Source: Prevotellaceae bacterium UBA1743 (GTDB lineage: Bacteria > Bacteroidota > Bacteroidia > Bacteroidales > Bacteroidaceae). Taken from it: DNA of 26,480 nucleotides. Each line of letters opens with the position of its first letter. Position 1 is the first letter of the stretch. Position numbers and translations under genes: made by a program. The notes under the pieces are model-generated. The model was not told the DNA's origin, did no database searches, and saw only the letters and a program-made list of their open reading frames with translations. Of the stretch, positions 7,126 through 16,278 are shown piece after piece. The stretch spans positions 1-26,480 of the forward strand of contig DCHV01000027.1 of NCBI GenBank assembly GCA_002314945.1, written 5' to 3'.

Positions 7126-8406
7126 ATGGAAAGAGACAATGAAATTTTTGCTCTGATAGAAAAAGAGCATCAGCGTCAGCTGAAAGGAATCGAGCTAATC
7201 GCATCCGAAAACTTCGTGAGCGACCAGGTGATGGAAGCCATGGGATCGTACCTGACTAACAAATACGCCGAAGGTTATCCTGGAAAGAGATACTACGGAG
7301 GCTGTCAGGTGGTGGATGAAGTGGAACAACTCGCTATCGACAGAGTGAAGAAACTGTTTGATGCAGAGTATGCCAACGTACAGCCTCATAGCGGTGCACA
7401 GGCCAATGCAGCTGTCTTTTTAGCAGTCTTGGAACCTGGCGATACCTTCATGGGTCTCAACCTCGATCATGGTGGCCATCTCAGTCACGGTTCGCTGGTT
7501 AATACGAGCGGTATTATCTACAAACCAGTAGGTTACAACCTGAATAAGGAAACTGGTCGTGTAGATTACGACGAGATGGAGAAACTGGCTCTGGAGTGCA
7601 AACCGAAGATGATTATCGGTGGCGGTTCGGCATATAGCCGCGAATGGGATTATGCTCGTATGCGTCAGATTGCAGACAAGGTAGGTGCTATCCTGATGAT
7701 TGACATGGCTCATCCTGCAGGCCTTATTGCAGCTGGATTGCTGGATAACCCTGTAAAGTATGCACACATTGTCACCAGTACCACTCACAAAACCCTTCGT
7801 GGTCCTCGCGGCGGTATCATTCTTATGGGCAAGGATTTCGAGAATCCATGGGGCAAGAAGACGCCAAAGGGTGAAATCAAGATGATGTCCGCTCTCTTGA
7901 ATAGCGCTGTATTCCCTGGTATTCAGGGTGGTCCACTCGAACATGTGATAGCAGCTAAGGCAGTAGCCTTCGGTGAGGCTTTGACTCCTGCTTTCAAGGA
8001 GTGGGCAACTCAGGTGAAGAAGAACGCAAAGGTTTTGGCAGACGAACTCACAAAGCGCGGCTTCAATATCGTAAGTGGTGGCACAGACAATCACTCTATG
8101 TTGGTTGATTTGCGTAGCAAATACCCCGATCTTACAGGTAAGGTAGCAGAGAAGGCCTTGGTTGCAGCTGATATTACAGCAAATAAGAATATGGTTCCAT
8201 TCGACTCTCGTAGCGCATTCCAGACAAGCGGTATCCGTCTTGGTACTCCTGCTATCACTACACGTGGCGCCAAGGAGGATTTGATGGTGAAGATTGCAGA
8301 GTTTATCGAGCGCGTACTGAATGCACCCGAGGATGAAAATGTCATCGCTCAGGTACGTTCCGAGGTGAATGCCATTATGGCAAACTACCCCTTGTTCGCT
8401 TATTGA
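7126..8406 (+). CDS. glyA: Serine hydroxymethyltransferase
   Basis: The 426-residue cytoplasmic PLP enzyme interconverts serine and glycine while loading one-carbon units on tetrahydrofolate, feeding purine, thymidylate and methionine synthesis. Features seen are SENFVSD near 27-33, the substrate/PLP region NVQPHSGAQAN (84-94), IDMAHPAGL (192-200), and the PLP-lysine motif VTSTTHKTLRGPRGG (216-230) with the Schiff-base lysine at 222. Length is typical. It starts 30 bases after pyrI and could be read from the pyrB promoter; I see no clear separate promoter in the gap. The last seven bases overlap the convergent TPR gene, and no terminator lies between them. Confidence 0.97.
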   Translation: MERDNEIFALIEKEHQRQLKGIELIASENFVSDQVMEAMGSYLTNKYAEGYPGKRYYGGCQVVDEVEQLAIDRVKKLFDAEYANVQPHSGAQANAAVFLAVLEPGDTFMGLNLDHGGHLSHGSLVNTSGIIYKPVGYNLNKETGRVDYDEMEKLALECKPKMIIGGGSAYSREWDYARMRQIADKVGAILMIDMAHPAGLIAAGLLDNPVKYAHIVTSTTHKTLRGPRGGIILMGKDFENPWGKKTPKGEIKMMSALLNSAVFPGIQGGPLEHVIAAKAVAFGEALTPAFKEWATQVKKNAKVLADELTKRGFNIVSGGTDNHSMLVDLRSKYPDLTGKVAEKALVAADITANKNMVPFDSRSAFQTSGIRLGTPAITTRGAKEDLMVKIAEFIERVLNAPEDENVIAQVRSEVNAIMANYPLFAY

Positions 8407-9644
8407 TTCTCTTTGAGTAGTTTGTCTATCTCGTCAAACTCGGCACCTAAGTTGAGGTAGAGATAGATGCGATATAAAGGTTGCGCCCAACGAGCTTTGT
8501 TCTCGGGTTGCTTTTTCCTTACAAATTCCATACAGGGTCTCGCTTTCAAGTAGAGATCCTGTATTCTTTTTTGTTGTTCTTTCCAGTCTTCACTCGCTTT
8601 GTTCTGCGCAATTTCCTCTTGTGCAATCAGTGCCAGATTGCAATAAGCGATGCCTTTGTCGTAATAGGCATCCACGTATTCTGGATCGAGTGCAATGCAG
8701 GCATCACTGAATGCGATGCAATTGTCGAAATCTTGCTTTCCCAAGTACATCAAACTTTTGGCATACCAATACACGGCTTTCTCTTTGTTGATGCTCAGCA
8801 GTGAATCAGTTTTTGCCAGACCTTCATCGTATTTGTGATTTTGGTAATACCAGTCTATCAAATTGACAAAGAAGAAATCATAGTTGGGGTATTGGTGTAC
8901 GCCTACTTGCAATTCACGTTCGTATGCCTGTGTGCTTTTCAAAATCTGATAGCACCTTACTCTGTATTCTTGGAGGATGGGCTTTGTCGCTTCGTCTGCA
9001 AACTGGATTGCGGGTATGGAATGTTTCAGTGTATTGACGTAGTTTTTCAGGTTGAAGGAACAAATTGTAGCCCAGTATGAAACTTTTCCGAAATCAGCGT
9101 CAGTACTGTCTTTGCACGTAGAGAGATACATTTCCATATAAGGCAAAGCATTGGCATAGTCCAGTTTCTTCAAGAAGAATTTTCCGCCTGTCAACAGATT
9201 GGAGCGATGCTTTTGCTTCATTGACTCTGATTTTCTGTGATATTTCAGGTTGATGCGACCTCGGTCGTTAGGAATTGCATCTACACTGTCGCACAACTCC
9301 AAGTAGTTGTACATTTCCAGAATAGTAGCAAATAAAGCAATAGAGTCATTGGGCGTTTTCATCTGTTTCAGATATGCCTTCTGATTCTGTACTGCGTTGG
9401 AATTTTGTGCAAGCAAAGCTGTGGTATAATAGATTTTTGCTTTCTCTTTGTTTGTCAGTTCGGGGCGTGCCAGCGCTTGCAAAAGGGCTGCCTTCGGAGG
9501 ATCTTGACCAGCATAGACCTTCATCGCTGTCTTTGCGTTTTTGTATAGTACCTTCATCTTGGGCTGAGCCGCTTTCTTCTGTGCTGTGGCGGGTACTATG
9601 GACAGTATTGTTAGCAAAATGATAATAATGTATCTCAATCTCAT
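8400..9644 (-). CDS. Secreted TPR-repeat protein (second copy)
   Basis: The 414-residue protein has a signal peptide (about 1-21, ending A-T-A before Q22) and then helical repeats of the tetratricopeptide type, clearest in the C-terminal half (YWYAKSLMYLGKQDFDNCI, then YVDAYYDKGIAYCNLAL). TPR proteins are scaffolds for protein contacts; no catalytic motif is visible. The C-terminal 150 residues line up in layout with the upstream TPR protein at 9741-11063, including a shared ending (I/M-DKLL), so the two look like a diverged tandem duplication. It lies downstream of that gene behind a hairpin at 9679-9709. No good promoter is visible just before it, so it may depend on read-through. Function unknown; probably periplasmic. 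Confidence 0.75.
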   Translation of the reverse strand: MRLRYIIIILLTILSIVPATAQKKAAQPKMKVLYKNAKTAMKVYAGQDPPKAALLQALARPELTNKEKAKIYYTTALLAQNSNAVQNQKAYLKQMKTPNDSIALFATILEMYNYLELCDSVDAIPNDRGRINLKYHRKSESMKQKHRSNLLTGGKFFLKKLDYANALPYMEMYLSTCKDSTDADFGKVSYWATICSFNLKNYVNTLKHSIPAIQFADEATKPILQEYRVRCYQILKSTQAYERELQVGVHQYPNYDFFFVNLIDWYYQNHKYDEGLAKTDSLLSINKEKAVYWYAKSLMYLGKQDFDNCIAFSDACIALDPEYVDAYYDKGIAYCNLALIAQEEIAQNKASEDWKEQQKRIQDLYLKARPCMEFVRKKQPENKARWAQPLYRIYLYLNLGAEFDEIDKLLKENQ

Positions 9645-9678
9645 CTATTTACTTCGCTATTTGTGTGTATTTATATAA

Positions 9679-9709
9679 AGGGGTGGGACTCGTTTTGTGT
9701 CCCACCCCT
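9679..9709 (-). terminator. Hairpin between the two TPR genes
   Basis: A perfect 11-bp GC-rich stem (9679-9689 with 9699-9709) has a 9-base loop. On the minus strand it comes 31 bases after the first TPR stop. The bases after it are AT-rich (TTATATAAAT) but not a clean T run, so it may be a leaky terminator or an RNA-stabilising hairpin rather than a full stop. Confidence 0.6.
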
Positions 9710-9740
9710 ATCATTTAGATTATGGAACAACTATTTCGTA

Positions 9741-11063
9741 TCAGAGCAATTTATCCATTTCGGCCGCCTTTGCTGCATTGCCGGATACGGTATAACATTG
9801 CTTCAACTCGTATGCCCATTTTGAGGGTTCATCGGGTGCACATTCGCGTGCTTTTTCGAAGTAGGGGATAGCCTCTGTAAACAGACTGATGGTCTTGTCT
9901 TTGGCGGCCTTTGCTTCCTTCTGATTCTTGATGTTGCTGATTGTGGAATTCAAAGCCAGTGCCTGACGATATTTGCACAGACCGCTCTGATACCATGCAT
10001 CATAGTAATCAGGCTTGATTTCGGTGCACTTCTGGTATTGTACAAGTGCATCATCATATTTCTCGGAATTGAACAGAACGAATGCTTTTGCATAGACTGC
10101 AATCAGCACTTGGTCATCCACTGCCAATACTTCATCGGCAAAAGCAGACATCTTGTCAAGACCCTTTTTCTGATAGAAGCCTAACAACATCTGGATGTTT
10201 TCTGTGTTCTCCTGAGGAGCTTTCAGACACATGTCATGAATCTTGGTTGCCCAAGTTGCAGTATCACCACGCTCCAAGAAGGATTGCTGATATACTTGCT
10301 CTGTTACCTTTGCGCCATCGGCATATTGCATAGCCTTGTCGTAGTACTGTTCCATGGAATCGTACTTCTTTGCATCGTGTGCCATGTGGAATGCGTAGTA
10401 AGCCAATTGACTGTTTTCGAAGCGTGATTCAATCATGTTGGCAACTTCGGGATAGTCATCCTTGAAATTCATAGCCAAAGAAAAGGCTTCCAATGCATTG
10501 TCGTAACGCTTGCTTTCACCCAACAATTGTGCTGCATAGATGTAGTAGTCGCCACTTTGTGCCAGATTCTTCTTGCGACCTTCGACGAACTTCTCGTTTC
10601 CTGTCTCACCCTTGGTGACTTTGGTGTATTTCAACTCGTTCTTCAAACTCTTGGTCAGGTCTTTTACATTTGCAAAGAATTGCATCGTGTCAATAGGTAA
10701 TTTGTTTGTCACGTCGGCAATGTACAGGTTGTTCAACTGAAGTGAAGCGCCTGATGCCATCTTCCATGCCTCTGCATAACGGCTTTCGTCCAGGTATCCA
10801 CTGTTCAGAGCTTTCAATGCATAATCTTTGATTTTGGCATTTTCTGTCTTCAACTCGTCTTCTGTGGCTTTCTTCTCGTTAATTTTCAAGTCCAGTGCTT
10901 CTTTGATTTTCAGTGCCTCCTGGAACTGAGTTTTGGCTTCTTTCTTTGCAGCTTTTTCGGCTGCCTTTGCAGCCTTCGCTGCTTCCTTGTCCTGTGCAGA
11001 CTGAGCCATTACACTTCCTCCTGCCATCAGCAGGATTGCCATTGATAAAATGATTTTTTTCAT
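9741..11063 (-). CDS. Secreted TPR-repeat protein downstream of gyrA
   Basis: The 440-residue protein has a signal peptide (about 1-20, ending V-M-A before Q21). A very Ala/Lys-rich helix follows (about 22-60, with AAKAAKAAEKAAKKEAK) that is likely a coiled coil. After it come TPR-type helical repeats to the end, clearest in SEKYDDALVQYQKCTEIKP and YYDAWYQSGLCKYRQALAL. It has no enzyme motif. It begins 30 bases after the gyrA stop and is probably cotranscribed with it, although its product should lie in the periplasm. The C-terminal half resembles the next TPR protein (8400-9644). Role unknown; envelope scaffold is a guess from the family. Confidence 0.78.
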   Translation of the reverse strand: MKKIILSMAILLMAGGSVMAQSAQDKEAAKAAKAAEKAAKKEAKTQFQEALKIKEALDLKINEKKATEDELKTENAKIKDYALKALNSGYLDESRYAEAWKMASGASLQLNNLYIADVTNKLPIDTMQFFANVKDLTKSLKNELKYTKVTKGETGNEKFVEGRKKNLAQSGDYYIYAAQLLGESKRYDNALEAFSLAMNFKDDYPEVANMIESRFENSQLAYYAFHMAHDAKKYDSMEQYYDKAMQYADGAKVTEQVYQQSFLERGDTATWATKIHDMCLKAPQENTENIQMLLGFYQKKGLDKMSAFADEVLAVDDQVLIAVYAKAFVLFNSEKYDDALVQYQKCTEIKPDYYDAWYQSGLCKYRQALALNSTISNIKNQKEAKAAKDKTISLFTEAIPYFEKARECAPDEPSKWAYELKQCYTVSGNAAKAAEMDKLL

Positions 11064-11093
11064 AACAAAAAGCTGTTTTATTGGTTTGTTACT

Positions 11094-13610
11094 TTAGTTT
11101 TCAGTGTTGTCGTTAATGTTTTCTTCGATTTCTTCCGATGTAGTTCCGTCTTCTTCTTCATCGTCTCTGGGCACGACACATACATGACTTATCGTGTCGT
11201 TGCGTTTCTTCAGTTCAATGACCTTGGTGCCTTGAGCAACTCTGTTCTTGGTCTCCTTCAAGTCTTCAACGTGCAAGCGGATGGTAGTGCCACTCTTGTT
11301 GATAATCATGAGATCGTCATCTTCACGTACTACTTGAATTGCAACCAAGACTCCCGTCTTTTCGGTGATGTTTATTGTCTTGACACCCTTGGCGTGGCGG
11401 CTTGTCTTGCGATATTCTTCTACACTCGTGCGTTTGCCGAATCCTTGCTCGCTAAGTACCATGATTGTCTCGTTCTCGGGATCGTTCACTACAGCCATGC
11501 CTACTACGCAATCCTGCTCGTTGTCATCGAGAATGATGGTGTTCACACCAGTACTTACACGTCCCATTGCTCTGACGTCACCCTCGTTGAAGCGTACAGC
11601 TCTACCACCACTATTGGCTACGACTATCTCGTTGCTACCATTTGTCAGTTCCACTGCCACTACTCTGTCATCTTCGCGAATGTTGATGGCATTTACACCA
11701 TTTGTGCGTGGACGGCTGTATTCTGTCAGACAGGTCTTCTTCACTAAACCATTCTTGGTGCAGAAGAGTACATAGTGACTCTCGCAGAAGGCTGCATCCT
11801 GGAGCTTGCGTATGCACAAACATGCATTTACGCTATCGCCTGGATCAATCATCAACATATTCTGGATTGCACGTCCCTTGTTGTTCTTGGCTCCTTCTGG
11901 AATGTCATAGACTTTCAGCCAGTAGCAGCGTCCCTTGGCAGTGAAGAACATCATTGTGTTGTGCATCGTGGCAGGATAGATATGTTCGATGAAGTCGTTG
12001 TCGCGTGTAGCGCTTCCCTTTACTCCTATGCCGCCACGTCCTTGTGCCTTGAACTCTGCCAATGGTGTGCGTTTGATGTAGCCAGCGTGACTTAGAGTGA
12101 CTACCACCTCGTCATCTGCGTAGAAATCTTCGGCGTTGAATTCCTCCTCGCTTGGCATGATTACGGTACGTCTCTCGTCGCCGAATTGATTCTTTACTTC
12201 TGTCAGCTCGTCCTTAATAACCTTCTTGCAGAGCTCGTCATCGGTGAGAATCTGATTGTAGTATTCGATTTTCTTCATCAATTCGTCGTACTCGTTGTGC
12301 AAGTCTTCCTGACGAAGGCCTGTCAACTGGCTCAGTCGCATATCTACGATGGCTTTCGACTGTGCTTCATCCAAGTTGAAGCGTGCCTCCAAATTTCTTT
12401 GAGCGTCTGTCGGCGTCTTGCTCGCCTTGATAATACGTACTACTTCGTCGATATTGTCGCTGGCGATTATCAAGCCTTCCAAAATATGAGCACGTTCCTC
12501 GGCCTTGCGCAAATCGTATTTCGTACGTCTGATTACTACGTCATGACGGTGCTCCACGAAATTGCGGATAAAGTCAGGCAGAGTGAGCAGACGAGGACGT
12601 CCTTTTACCAAGGCGATACTGTTCACGCTGAAAGAACTTTGCAGGGGAGTCATCTTGAATAGCTTGTTCAGGACGACACGTGCATTGGCATCGCGTTTTA
12701 CGTCAATGACGATACGCATTCCTTCACGATCACTCTCGTCATTGGCGTTGCTTATGCCTTCCAATTTCTTGTCTTGTACCAACTGAGCGATATATTCGAT
12801 CAATTGCTGCTTGTTTACTCCGTATGGGATTTCGGTGATTACGATTTTGTCGTGACTTTCTTCTGCCTCAATGTCGGCTTTTGCACGCATCACGATACGC
12901 CCTCTTCCGGTTTCGTATGCTTCCTTGATACCCTGTGTGCCCATAATGAAGCCGCCAGTGGGGAAGTCGGGGCCTTTGATAAATTGCATGAGGTCTTCCA
13001 CATTCATGGTGGGGCAATCTACGAACGCAATGCACGCATCCAACACTTCACCGAGGTTGTGGGTGGGGATGTTGGTAGCCATACCTACTGCGATACCTGT
13101 TGCTCCATTCACAAGTAGATTCGGAATGCGGGTAGGCATAACGGTTGGTTCGCGCAAGGTGTCGTCGAAGTTGTTCGTCATGTCCACGGTTTCCTTCTCC
13201 AGGTCGTCCATCATGGCTTCTCCCATCAATGCCAACCTTGCCTCCGTGTAACGCATGGCAGCTGCGCCATCGCCATCCACAGAACCAAAGTTACCCTGGC
13301 CATCTACCAGCATGTAACGCATATTCCACTCCTGTGCCATGCGCACCAACGCTCCGTAAACCGAGCTATCGCCATGGGGGTGATATTTACCCAATACTTC
13401 ACCCACGATACGTGCACACTTCTTGTAAGGTTTGCTGTGCAGGTTGCCCAGTTCCTTCATTCCGTATAGGATTCTACGATGAACTGGCTTAAATCCGTCA
13501 CGTACATCAGGGAGGGCACGCGAGACGATGACGCTCATCGAGTAGTCGATGTAGCTTTTTTTCATTTCGGACTCGATGTCCACCTTGATGATTCTGTCTT
13601 GATCTTCCAT
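11094..13610 (-). CDS. gyrA: DNA gyrase subunit A
   Basis: The 838-residue subunit cuts and rejoins DNA during ATP-driven negative supercoiling with GyrB. Seen are VSRALPDVRDGFKPVHRR (29-46), the quinolone-interacting stretch GKYHPHGDSSVYGALVRMAQ (74-93), and the catalytic tyrosine Y121 in AAAMRYTEARL. The C-terminal wrapping domain carries AQGRGGIGVKG as a GyrA-box variant (QGRGGIG against the E. coli QRRGGKG), which supports gyrase rather than topoisomerase IV. The tail is strongly acidic. Serine at 82, equivalent to E. coli Ser83, is intact; the residue equivalent to Asp87 is glycine (G86). A strong promoter lies directly upstream at 13665-13696, and a TPR gene follows after 30 bases. Confidence 0.96.
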   Translation of the reverse strand: MEDQDRIIKVDIESEMKKSYIDYSMSVIVSRALPDVRDGFKPVHRRILYGMKELGNLHSKPYKKCARIVGEVLGKYHPHGDSSVYGALVRMAQEWNMRYMLVDGQGNFGSVDGDGAAAMRYTEARLALMGEAMMDDLEKETVDMTNNFDDTLREPTVMPTRIPNLLVNGATGIAVGMATNIPTHNLGEVLDACIAFVDCPTMNVEDLMQFIKGPDFPTGGFIMGTQGIKEAYETGRGRIVMRAKADIEAEESHDKIVITEIPYGVNKQQLIEYIAQLVQDKKLEGISNANDESDREGMRIVIDVKRDANARVVLNKLFKMTPLQSSFSVNSIALVKGRPRLLTLPDFIRNFVEHRHDVVIRRTKYDLRKAEERAHILEGLIIASDNIDEVVRIIKASKTPTDAQRNLEARFNLDEAQSKAIVDMRLSQLTGLRQEDLHNEYDELMKKIEYYNQILTDDELCKKVIKDELTEVKNQFGDERRTVIMPSEEEFNAEDFYADDEVVVTLSHAGYIKRTPLAEFKAQGRGGIGVKGSATRDNDFIEHIYPATMHNTMMFFTAKGRCYWLKVYDIPEGAKNNKGRAIQNMLMIDPGDSVNACLCIRKLQDAAFCESHYVLFCTKNGLVKKTCLTEYSRPRTNGVNAINIREDDRVVAVELTNGSNEIVVANSGGRAVRFNEGDVRAMGRVSTGVNTIILDDNEQDCVVGMAVVNDPENETIMVLSEQGFGKRTSVEEYRKTSRHAKGVKTINITEKTGVLVAIQVVREDDDLMIINKSGTTIRLHVEDLKETKNRVAQGTKVIELKKRNDTISHVCVVPRDDEEEDGTTSEEIEENINDNTEN

Positions 13611-13664
13611 TTATAATTTTTTAGTTCAGATTCTTTTTTCTAAGCTTTATCCCTTATTTTTCTG

Positions 13665-13696
13665 CAAATATAGGCGTTTTTAGCCATTTTGCCAAA
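13665..13696 (-). promoter_or_regulatory. Promoter of gyrA (Bacteroidetes -33/-7)
   Basis: On the minus strand, TTTG (13696-13693), exactly 20 bases, then TATATTTG (13672-13665) is a full match to the Bacteroidetes promoter consensus. The transcript would start near 13661, giving a leader of about 50 bases before the gyrA ATG at 13610. The -33 element lies inside a small hairpin (13683-13703). Confidence 0.8.
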
Positions 13697-13707
13697 AAAT
13701 GGCAGTA

Positions 13708-15366
13708 TTATTTAGATGTTTTAACGGATAATATCAAGCCTTCTGAGGCTGGAATACGAAGATGGCATGGATATGTGCTTGTGAATGCTGTTTTTCCTGC
13801 TTTTCGGGTCAGTAAATCGATGGTGTCGGCCTCTTCGTTTTCTTTCAGTTGATAAAGCGAAAATACGTGTGCTGGAATATTTAGGTCAATCTCTGTTTCC
13901 TCTTCTTCGAAGTTCGCTACAACCACTATAGTTTCTCCTTTCAGATGCCTCAGGAATGCGTATTGGCGGTTCAATTGTGGATTTACATACATCAGGTCGT
14001 AGAAGTCGCCTTCTGCGAGGGTGGGGCAGGTGTGGCACAGATTCAAAATGTTTCGGTAGAAGGTCTGCAGTTCCTGTTCTTCGTTTGTCAGTCGGCCTCC
14101 GTCGTATGCGCCACCGTTGCGCCACCGTTGCAGGGTGTCTATGTGCCAATAGTCGAAGATAGTCGTGCGTCCGTCCCTGCCGCTGAATCCTTCTTCTTCC
14201 ATTCCTCTTTCGCCCAGTTCCTGACCTGCATAGAGCATTATTGGGTTCTTTCCCATCATGACGGCTGTCATCAAGGCGGCTTTTCCCTTTCGAGCATTGC
14301 CGGCGAAGAAGTCGCTTGCCAATCGTTGCTCATCATGGTTCTCCAGGAAATAGAGCATTTGGTCGCGTATGTCATCCACCCACTGCCAACACAAGGTGAG
14401 ATCCTGTGTGGATTTCCACCCGCAGATGACAGCTCTCAGCGTGTCGTATAGTCCTACCTTGTCGTAGAGGTAGTCGAAATGTCCTTTATGCAAGTAGCTT
14501 CGATACTCCAGTGGATTATATACTTCGGCGATGAAGATGAGGTCGGGATGTTTTTCTTTCACTTGGGGAATCACCCATTCCCAGAAATCCACTGGAACCA
14601 TTTCTGCCATGTCGCAACGGAATCCGTCGATACCCTTTGATGCCCAAAATAGCAGGATATCGCGCATCTTCTCCCATGTGTCGGGGATTGGTTGAAAGTG
14701 TGTGCTTCGTCCGTGGCATACATCTATACCATAGTTCAGTTTCACCGTTTCATACCAGTCATTGTGGCTCGGATGTGCGCAAAAGGCATCGTTTCCTGTT
14801 GCTTTGGCTGGGCACTCAGTGTATGAACTGATTCCCTCCATCGAAAAGGGCTCGTTCAGATAATAGAAGTTGTTGCGTGTGCTGAATTCGAGTGAACAAT
14901 CGTCGTCTGCGCCCAGATCGTGCACATCCTTGTTTGCTGCATCCGAGTGATATTGACGTGCTACATGATTCGGTACGAAGTCCATGATTACCTTCAGGCG
15001 GGCTCTGTGCGTACGTGCTACTAATTGTTCAAACTCGTGCATCCTTTTTGGGACTCGTACAGCCAAGTCTGGGTCAATGTCGTAATAATCCTTTATCGCA
15101 TACGGGCTGCCTGCTTTTCCCTTAACCAATTCGCTGCAATCTACTGGAATGCCGTATTCCGAATAGTCGCTTTGTGTGGCATGTTCAATCAGCCCTGTGT
15201 ACCAAATATGTGTACAGCCGAGGCTTCGTATCTGTTCCAAAGCCTTGGGAGTGAAATCGGCCATTTTGCCGCAACCATTTGTGTGTATATCCCCATTCTT
15301 CTGGCAATTGGTGTTGTCATTGCCAAACAGGCGGGTAAAGACCTGATAAATAATGATTTTGCCCAT
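13708..15366 (-). CDS. GH13 alpha-amylase family enzyme, cytoplasmic
   Basis: The 552-residue protein has the four GH13 regions: DFVPNH (129-134), GFRCDMAE with the nucleophile D252, IAEVYN with the acid/base E281, and ENHDE (342-346) with the transition-state aspartate D345. It therefore should act on alpha-glucans. It has no signal peptide, so it probably works in the cytoplasm on glycogen or imported maltodextrins; the exact specificity cannot be read from the sequence. A small beta-sandwich-like C-terminal part follows the barrel. Its ATG shares one base with the fabD stop (TAATG), so the two are translationally coupled, an odd pairing of fatty-acid and glucan metabolism. Confidence 0.88.
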   Translation of the reverse strand: MGKIIIYQVFTRLFGNDNTNCQKNGDIHTNGCGKMADFTPKALEQIRSLGCTHIWYTGLIEHATQSDYSEYGIPVDCSELVKGKAGSPYAIKDYYDIDPDLAVRVPKRMHEFEQLVARTHRARLKVIMDFVPNHVARQYHSDAANKDVHDLGADDDCSLEFSTRNNFYYLNEPFSMEGISSYTECPAKATGNDAFCAHPSHNDWYETVKLNYGIDVCHGRSTHFQPIPDTWEKMRDILLFWASKGIDGFRCDMAEMVPVDFWEWVIPQVKEKHPDLIFIAEVYNPLEYRSYLHKGHFDYLYDKVGLYDTLRAVICGWKSTQDLTLCWQWVDDIRDQMLYFLENHDEQRLASDFFAGNARKGKAALMTAVMMGKNPIMLYAGQELGERGMEEEGFSGRDGRTTIFDYWHIDTLQRWRNGGAYDGGRLTNEEQELQTFYRNILNLCHTCPTLAEGDFYDLMYVNPQLNRQYAFLRHLKGETIVVVANFEEEETEIDLNIPAHVFSLYQLKENEEADTIDLLTRKAGKTAFTSTYPCHLRIPASEGLILSVKTSK

Positions 15367-16253
15367 TACAGAGTGTGGGCATTCACATTTTGGTCAATCT
15401 TGCTAATCATGCCAGTAAGAGCTTTGCCAGGTCCGCATTCTACGAACTCTGTTGCCCCTGCTGCTACCATGTTCTGCACTTCCTTGGTCCAACGTACACT
15501 TGATGTGAGTTGGGCAATCAGGTTCTTCTTTATGGTTTCAGGCTCGGTCTGTGCCTCAGCATCCACGTTCTGATATACGGGACAACATGGTGTGTGGAAT
15601 TCAGTCGCTTCGATAGCCTTCTGTAACTCCTCTTGTGCAGGTTGCATCAGAGGACTATGGAATGCACCGCCTACATTCAGCACGAGAGCACGCTTTGCAC
15701 CTGCCTCTTTCAGACGCACGCAAGCTGTGTTTACAGCCTCTATACTACCGCTTATCACTACTTGGGTGGGATTGTTGTAATTGGCCAGCACCAATTCACC
15801 ACCCACCTCGGTACGCACCTCCTCGCAGATACGCTCTATTGTTTCGAAGTCGAGGTTCATGACGGCTGCCATGGTGCCAGGTGCCATTTCACAGGCTTTC
15901 TGCATAGCCATGGCACGTGCATACACCAGTTTCAATCCGTCTTCGAAGGATAATGCTCCTGCTGCAACCAACGCACTGAATTCGCCAAGACTGTGTCCAG
16001 CTACCATATCAGGTTTGAACTCCTCTCCCAGGCATACTGCACTTATCACACTGTGGAGGAATACAGCTGGTTGTGTTACTTTCGTCTGTTTCAGTTCCTC
16101 GTCCGTGCCGTTGAACATAATGTCTGTGATGCGAAATCCCAATATTTCATTGGCCTTCTCAAACAGGGTCTTTGCTGTCTCGTTGTTTTCGTATAATTCC
16201 TTGCCCATTCCTGAGAATTGAGCTCCCTGTCCAGGGAATACAAATGCTTTCAT
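15366..16253 (-). CDS. fabD: Malonyl-CoA:ACP transacylase
   Basis: The 295-residue cytoplasmic enzyme moves malonyl groups from CoA to acyl carrier protein, supplying the extender for fatty acid synthesis. It shows FPGQGAQFSGMG (6-17), the catalytic-serine motif GHSLGE with S88, and the histidine H199 in GGAFHSPLM. Length is usual. It begins 25 bases after the TolC-like gene stop, and I see no consensus promoter in the gap, so it may be read from the efflux operon or from a promoter inside the channel gene. The next gene (GH13) starts on its stop codon. Confidence 0.96.
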   Translation of the reverse strand: MKAFVFPGQGAQFSGMGKELYENNETAKTLFEKANEILGFRITDIMFNGTDEELKQTKVTQPAVFLHSVISAVCLGEEFKPDMVAGHSLGEFSALVAAGALSFEDGLKLVYARAMAMQKACEMAPGTMAAVMNLDFETIERICEEVRTEVGGELVLANYNNPTQVVISGSIEAVNTACVRLKEAGAKRALVLNVGGAFHSPLMQPAQEELQKAIEATEFHTPCCPVYQNVDAEAQTEPETIKKNLIAQLTSSVRWTKEVQNMVAAGATEFVECGPGKALTGMISKIDQNVNAHTL

Positions 16254-16278
16254 ATCTTTATTATTTTAATAATTAATG

